This document shows positions 22,676 through 24,777 of a DNA stretch of 24,777 nucleotides, one piece after another. A model generated the notes under the pieces. The model ran no database searches and was not told the DNA's origin. It saw only the letters and a list, made by a program, of their open reading frames with translations. Source of the DNA: Candidatus Hodarchaeota archaeon. GTDB taxonomy: Archaea > Asgardarchaeota > Heimdallarchaeia > Hodarchaeales > YT1-057. Made by a program: the position numbers and the translations under genes. Within the stretch, counting starts at the first letter, position 1. The number at the start of each line of letters is the position of its first letter. Location of the stretch: positions 1 to 24,777 of the forward strand of contig JAEOTI010000134.1 in NCBI GenBank assembly GCA_016839955.1. Reading direction: 5' to 3'.

Positions 22676-23750
22676 TTTGTTTCCATTCCCGTAATAGTGT
22701 TGCTACAGCTAAAGCAGGGAGAATGTCTGATTCTTTTTTACTGAACTTATTTGAAAGAAAGATTAATTCAGATCTAGTTGGTATAACAATATGATCTCCA
22801 ATTATTTTTGCCCCAATACCTGTTAAAACAATAGCTTTAGGGATACTGGTTGGATCATTTTGTAAAACTTGATTTATCCCCTTTTGGATGCGTTTAATAA
22901 AAATTTTAAAGTATTGAGAGGCTATTTCTACAATTTTTTTCTCAGATAAAAGATTCATATCTCCACAAATAACTCTCGCTATTCTAGCTAAACAGTCATT
23001 CTTAGAAGTAGATCTACCATCTGGAGGTGGTGTTGTATAATCTACTGAATTAATTAATTCGAGGACCCGTAGGACATCTCCCATACACGCAAAAAATTCT
23101 GAGCTTGTTTCAGTTGGAACAGTATCTAATAGAATCTCATTTGTAAGAGCTGCTAGGTTAGTTCTCAATGTTCCAACATAAACTAGTTCCCCGGTTTGTA
23201 ATCTATCAATATCCGTTTTTCCTTTCGGTTTAGGTGTTCCATTTTTAATATGGATAATATCAGTTGTAGTTGAACCTATGTCAAGAAACAAACAATCCGG
23301 TATTTTTTTTGCAATGAAACACGTGCTTGCAAACCAATTTGACGCTGCTACTCGATTCCAATTAATAATTGCATCAGAAGGTGATAGAAACTCCCCAGTA
23401 GTCGTAAAAATTAATGGTGTTTGTTTTGTAACCCTTGCTACACAATTAGTTATGAATTCAATCCCTTCTTTTTTTGTTTTAAATGTGTCAGAGAGTTCTG
23501 CTGTAATTGTCAAGGCATAAATTGTATTTGAAAACTTTTCATCAACTTCTAAAATTAATTTTTTGATAAAACTGGGAAACTTTGATTTTTGTTCCCAAAA
23601 AGGGAAATAGTATGATTCTGCAAATTCAGTAATTAGATTTTCATCTTTGGTTTTTCGTAAAACTACTATTTTCGTGTTTACTCCACCAATATCTAAACCA
23701 CAAAATGTACTTTCAGGAGTCAAATTAACTAATCTTCCTTTGTATTTCAT
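22662..23750 (-). CDS. mfnF: Methanofuran coupling enzyme MfnF (ASKHA fold)
   Basis: 362 aa, family often labelled H4MPT-linked C1 transfer pathway protein. It joins the furan diphosphate from MfnE to gamma-glutamyltyramine from MfnD to form the core of methanofuran. The fold belongs to the actin/sugar kinase/Hsp70 superfamily: phosphate 1 motif LDIGGVNTK (19-27), TITAELSDTF (81-90), phosphate 2 motif LDIGSTTTDII (156-166), RLQTGELVYVGTLRT (183-197) and an adenosine-type motif VLTGIGAKII near the C-terminus. It overlaps mfnD by 26 nt upstream and mfnE by 14 nt downstream, so the three form a tight operon. Confidence 0.92.
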   Translation of the reverse strand: MKYKGRLVNLTPESTFCGLDIGGVNTKIVVLRKTKDENLITEFAESYYFPFWEQKSKFPSFIKKLILEVDEKFSNTIYALTITAELSDTFKTKKEGIEFITNCVARVTKQTPLIFTTTGEFLSPSDAIINWNRVAASNWFASTCFIAKKIPDCLFLDIGSTTTDIIHIKNGTPKPKGKTDIDRLQTGELVYVGTLRTNLAALTNEILLDTVPTETSSEFFACMGDVLRVLELINSVDYTTPPPDGRSTSKNDCLARIARVICGDMNLLSEKKIVEIASQYFKIFIKRIQKGINQVLQNDPTSIPKAIVLTGIGAKIIGDHIVIPTRSELIFLSNKFSKKESDILPALAVATLLREWKQNEDY

Positions 23751-24777
23751 TTGAAATTTTCATGAATTCCTGATAAGCAGCTTTCTGATTATCTCCTTTG
23801 ACAGCAATAAAACTAAAAGGCTTTTTTTGAAAAGGAAAAGGTGGAGATGCTATTTCAGATTTTCCTAAAAGATCAATTGTTGTATCCCAAGATTCAACTT
23901 TTTGACAAGGGACTTTTTTAAATATAGAATAACCTTTTGGTAAAGATTGGAACTTCCCTGATTCTAATACAACTTTGAAATTATTTGATGTTATCTTTGG
24001 ACAAAGAGTCCACATATTTACTACTGAACTCGTTACTCGAGGATTACATTCTATGAACCAAAAATCATTAGGAGTAGCAACAAAATCAATACCTACCCAT
24101 CCTTTTGCTTCTGTGTTTTGTTTTAGAAACCTATTTGCCAATTCTGAAATTTTATCGTAAAATTTGAAATGATAAGGACCTTCCCCACCTTGATAATCAA
24201 AATAAAGTGTTTTTGAATTTATACTGATGATTTGCTGGTTCATCGTAAGAAGAAAAGGACTGTCACCACATAAAAAGGAACAACTTCCAGCTTTTCCGTT
24301 AATATACTCTTGAAGAATGAATTTCTCTTTCTGAATATAGTCAAAAGTTGAACAAGCTAGATCAATGTCTTTGGCAGTGCGGACCTGTATAACCCCATCT
24401 GAACCTACTCCATCGAGAGGTTTTACAACAAAAGTTGTTTGTTCGGAAGATAATATATCTCTAGCTGTTTCATATGTACAATGAATAGTACGAGGATTGG
24501 GTATATTTAACAAATCCCAGGATTTTTTAGTTTCCCATTTGTTTCCTGTAAGGTGAATAAATTCACTATTTGATCCGATAAGTTTACCTGGTGCCTTTTT
24601 CTCAATTATTTTAGTACATTGAGCTAATTTTCCATTCGTTTCAGGTGCAATACAAATAATGTAATCCACTTTCGAAGTTAAATTAGATAATTGTTGATAA
24701 AAATCTTTTTCCTTTTGAATAATCTTGCATTCAACAGGTAAAGCTTCTGAAATCGCCCTTATTCGAGAATCAAACAA
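23725..24777 (-). CDS. mfnD: Tyramine-L-glutamate ligase (ATP-grasp), N-terminus beyond window
   Basis: The C-terminal 350 codons are visible and the frame is open to the right edge, so the true start lies outside. MfnD couples the gamma-carboxyl of glutamate to tyramine with ATP. Counting from the edge: IAPETNGKL (43-51), the pre-ATP-grasp SNSEFIHLTGNKW (69-81), the ATP-grasp VVKPLDGVGSDG (117-128), QEYINGKAGSCSF (156-168) and the metal-binding WFIECNPRVTSS (240-251), with Glu243 and Asn245 placed as ligands. The last 70 residues form an extra beta-rich tail. It is first of the visible mfnD-mfnF-mfnE operon. Methanofuran tail enzymes of the same ATP-grasp type are an alternative, but MfnD fits best. 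Confidence 0.88.
   Translation of the reverse strand: MFDSRIRAISEALPVECKIIQKEKDFYQQLSNLTSKVDYIICIAPETNGKLAQCTKIIEKKAPGKLIGSNSEFIHLTGNKWETKKSWDLLNIPNPRTIHCTYETARDILSSEQTTFVVKPLDGVGSDGVIQVRTAKDIDLACSTFDYIQKEKFILQEYINGKAGSCSFLCGDSPFLLTMNQQIISINSKTLYFDYQGGEGPYHFKFYDKISELANRFLKQNTEAKGWVGIDFVATPNDFWFIECNPRVTSSVVNMWTLCPKITSNNFKVVLESGKFQSLPKGYSIFKKVPCQKVESWDTTIDLLGKSEIASPPFPFQKKPFSFIAVKGDNQKAAYQEFMKISNEIQRKIS

Noticed and set aside
1..24777. CRISPR arrays, insertion sequences, transposases or phage genes
   Set aside because: I saw no regularly spaced repeats, terminal inverted repeats with transposase motifs, or phage-like genes anywhere in the window.

Overview
The window most likely comes from an Asgard archaeon; this is inferred from gene content, without any database search. 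The DNA is AT-rich. Archaeal markers are deoxyhypusine synthase, TiaS, RtcA and a tRNA-Tyr with bulge-helix-bulge introns. A GTPase with the Rag/Gtr layout (G domain followed by a roadblock domain) is the kind of eukaryotic-signature protein known from Asgard archaea. Methanofuran genes (mfnB, mfnE, mfnF, mfnD) point to tetrahydromethanopterin/methanofuran-linked one-carbon metabolism. Many genes use a GGTGA Shine-Dalgarno sequence 5-7 nt before ATG or TTG. In several cases the GTG inside that motif imitates an upstream start, so I moved those starts downstream.

Layout. 1-5150: the N-terminal end of a carbamate kinase (cut by the left edge), a large membrane-anchored surface protein of unknown function, a non-coding stretch with a run of hairpins, the NAD(P)HX repair enzyme Nnr, and a 65-aa protein. 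5168-8088: a long imperfect palindrome that covers the ribosome binding site of a GAF-family free methionine-R-sulfoxide reductase, then an ABC-type solute-binding protein whose domain order looks circularly permuted. 8157-9900: a tRNA-Tyr(GTA) gene that I resolve into four exons and three introns, a small coiled-coil protein, a small zinc-ribbon protein and a methyltransferase. 9938-13237: a beta-propeller-like protein divergent from RtcA, then CutA, then deoxyhypusine synthase on the opposite strand. 13489-17317: a three-gene plus-strand run consisting of a hypothetical protein, TiaS (with no ordinary start codon) and an unknown 475-aa protein overlapping TiaS. 17368-19652: the Rag-like GTPase and an M42 peptidase. 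19753-24777: MfnB and a HEAT-repeat protein on the plus strand, converging on an overlapping mfnD-mfnF-mfnE operon on the minus strand, cut by the right edge.

How they fit together: MfnB makes the furan phosphate precursor, MfnE phosphorylates its aminated form, MfnD joins glutamate to tyramine, and MfnF couples the two halves of methanofuran. A translation/RNA theme (tRNA-Tyr, RtcA, deoxyhypusine synthase, TiaS) runs through the middle. The most notable items are the three-intron tRNA-Tyr, the Rag-like GTPase with an extra N-terminal domain, the permuted solute-binding protein, and the hairpin over the reductase ribosome binding site.
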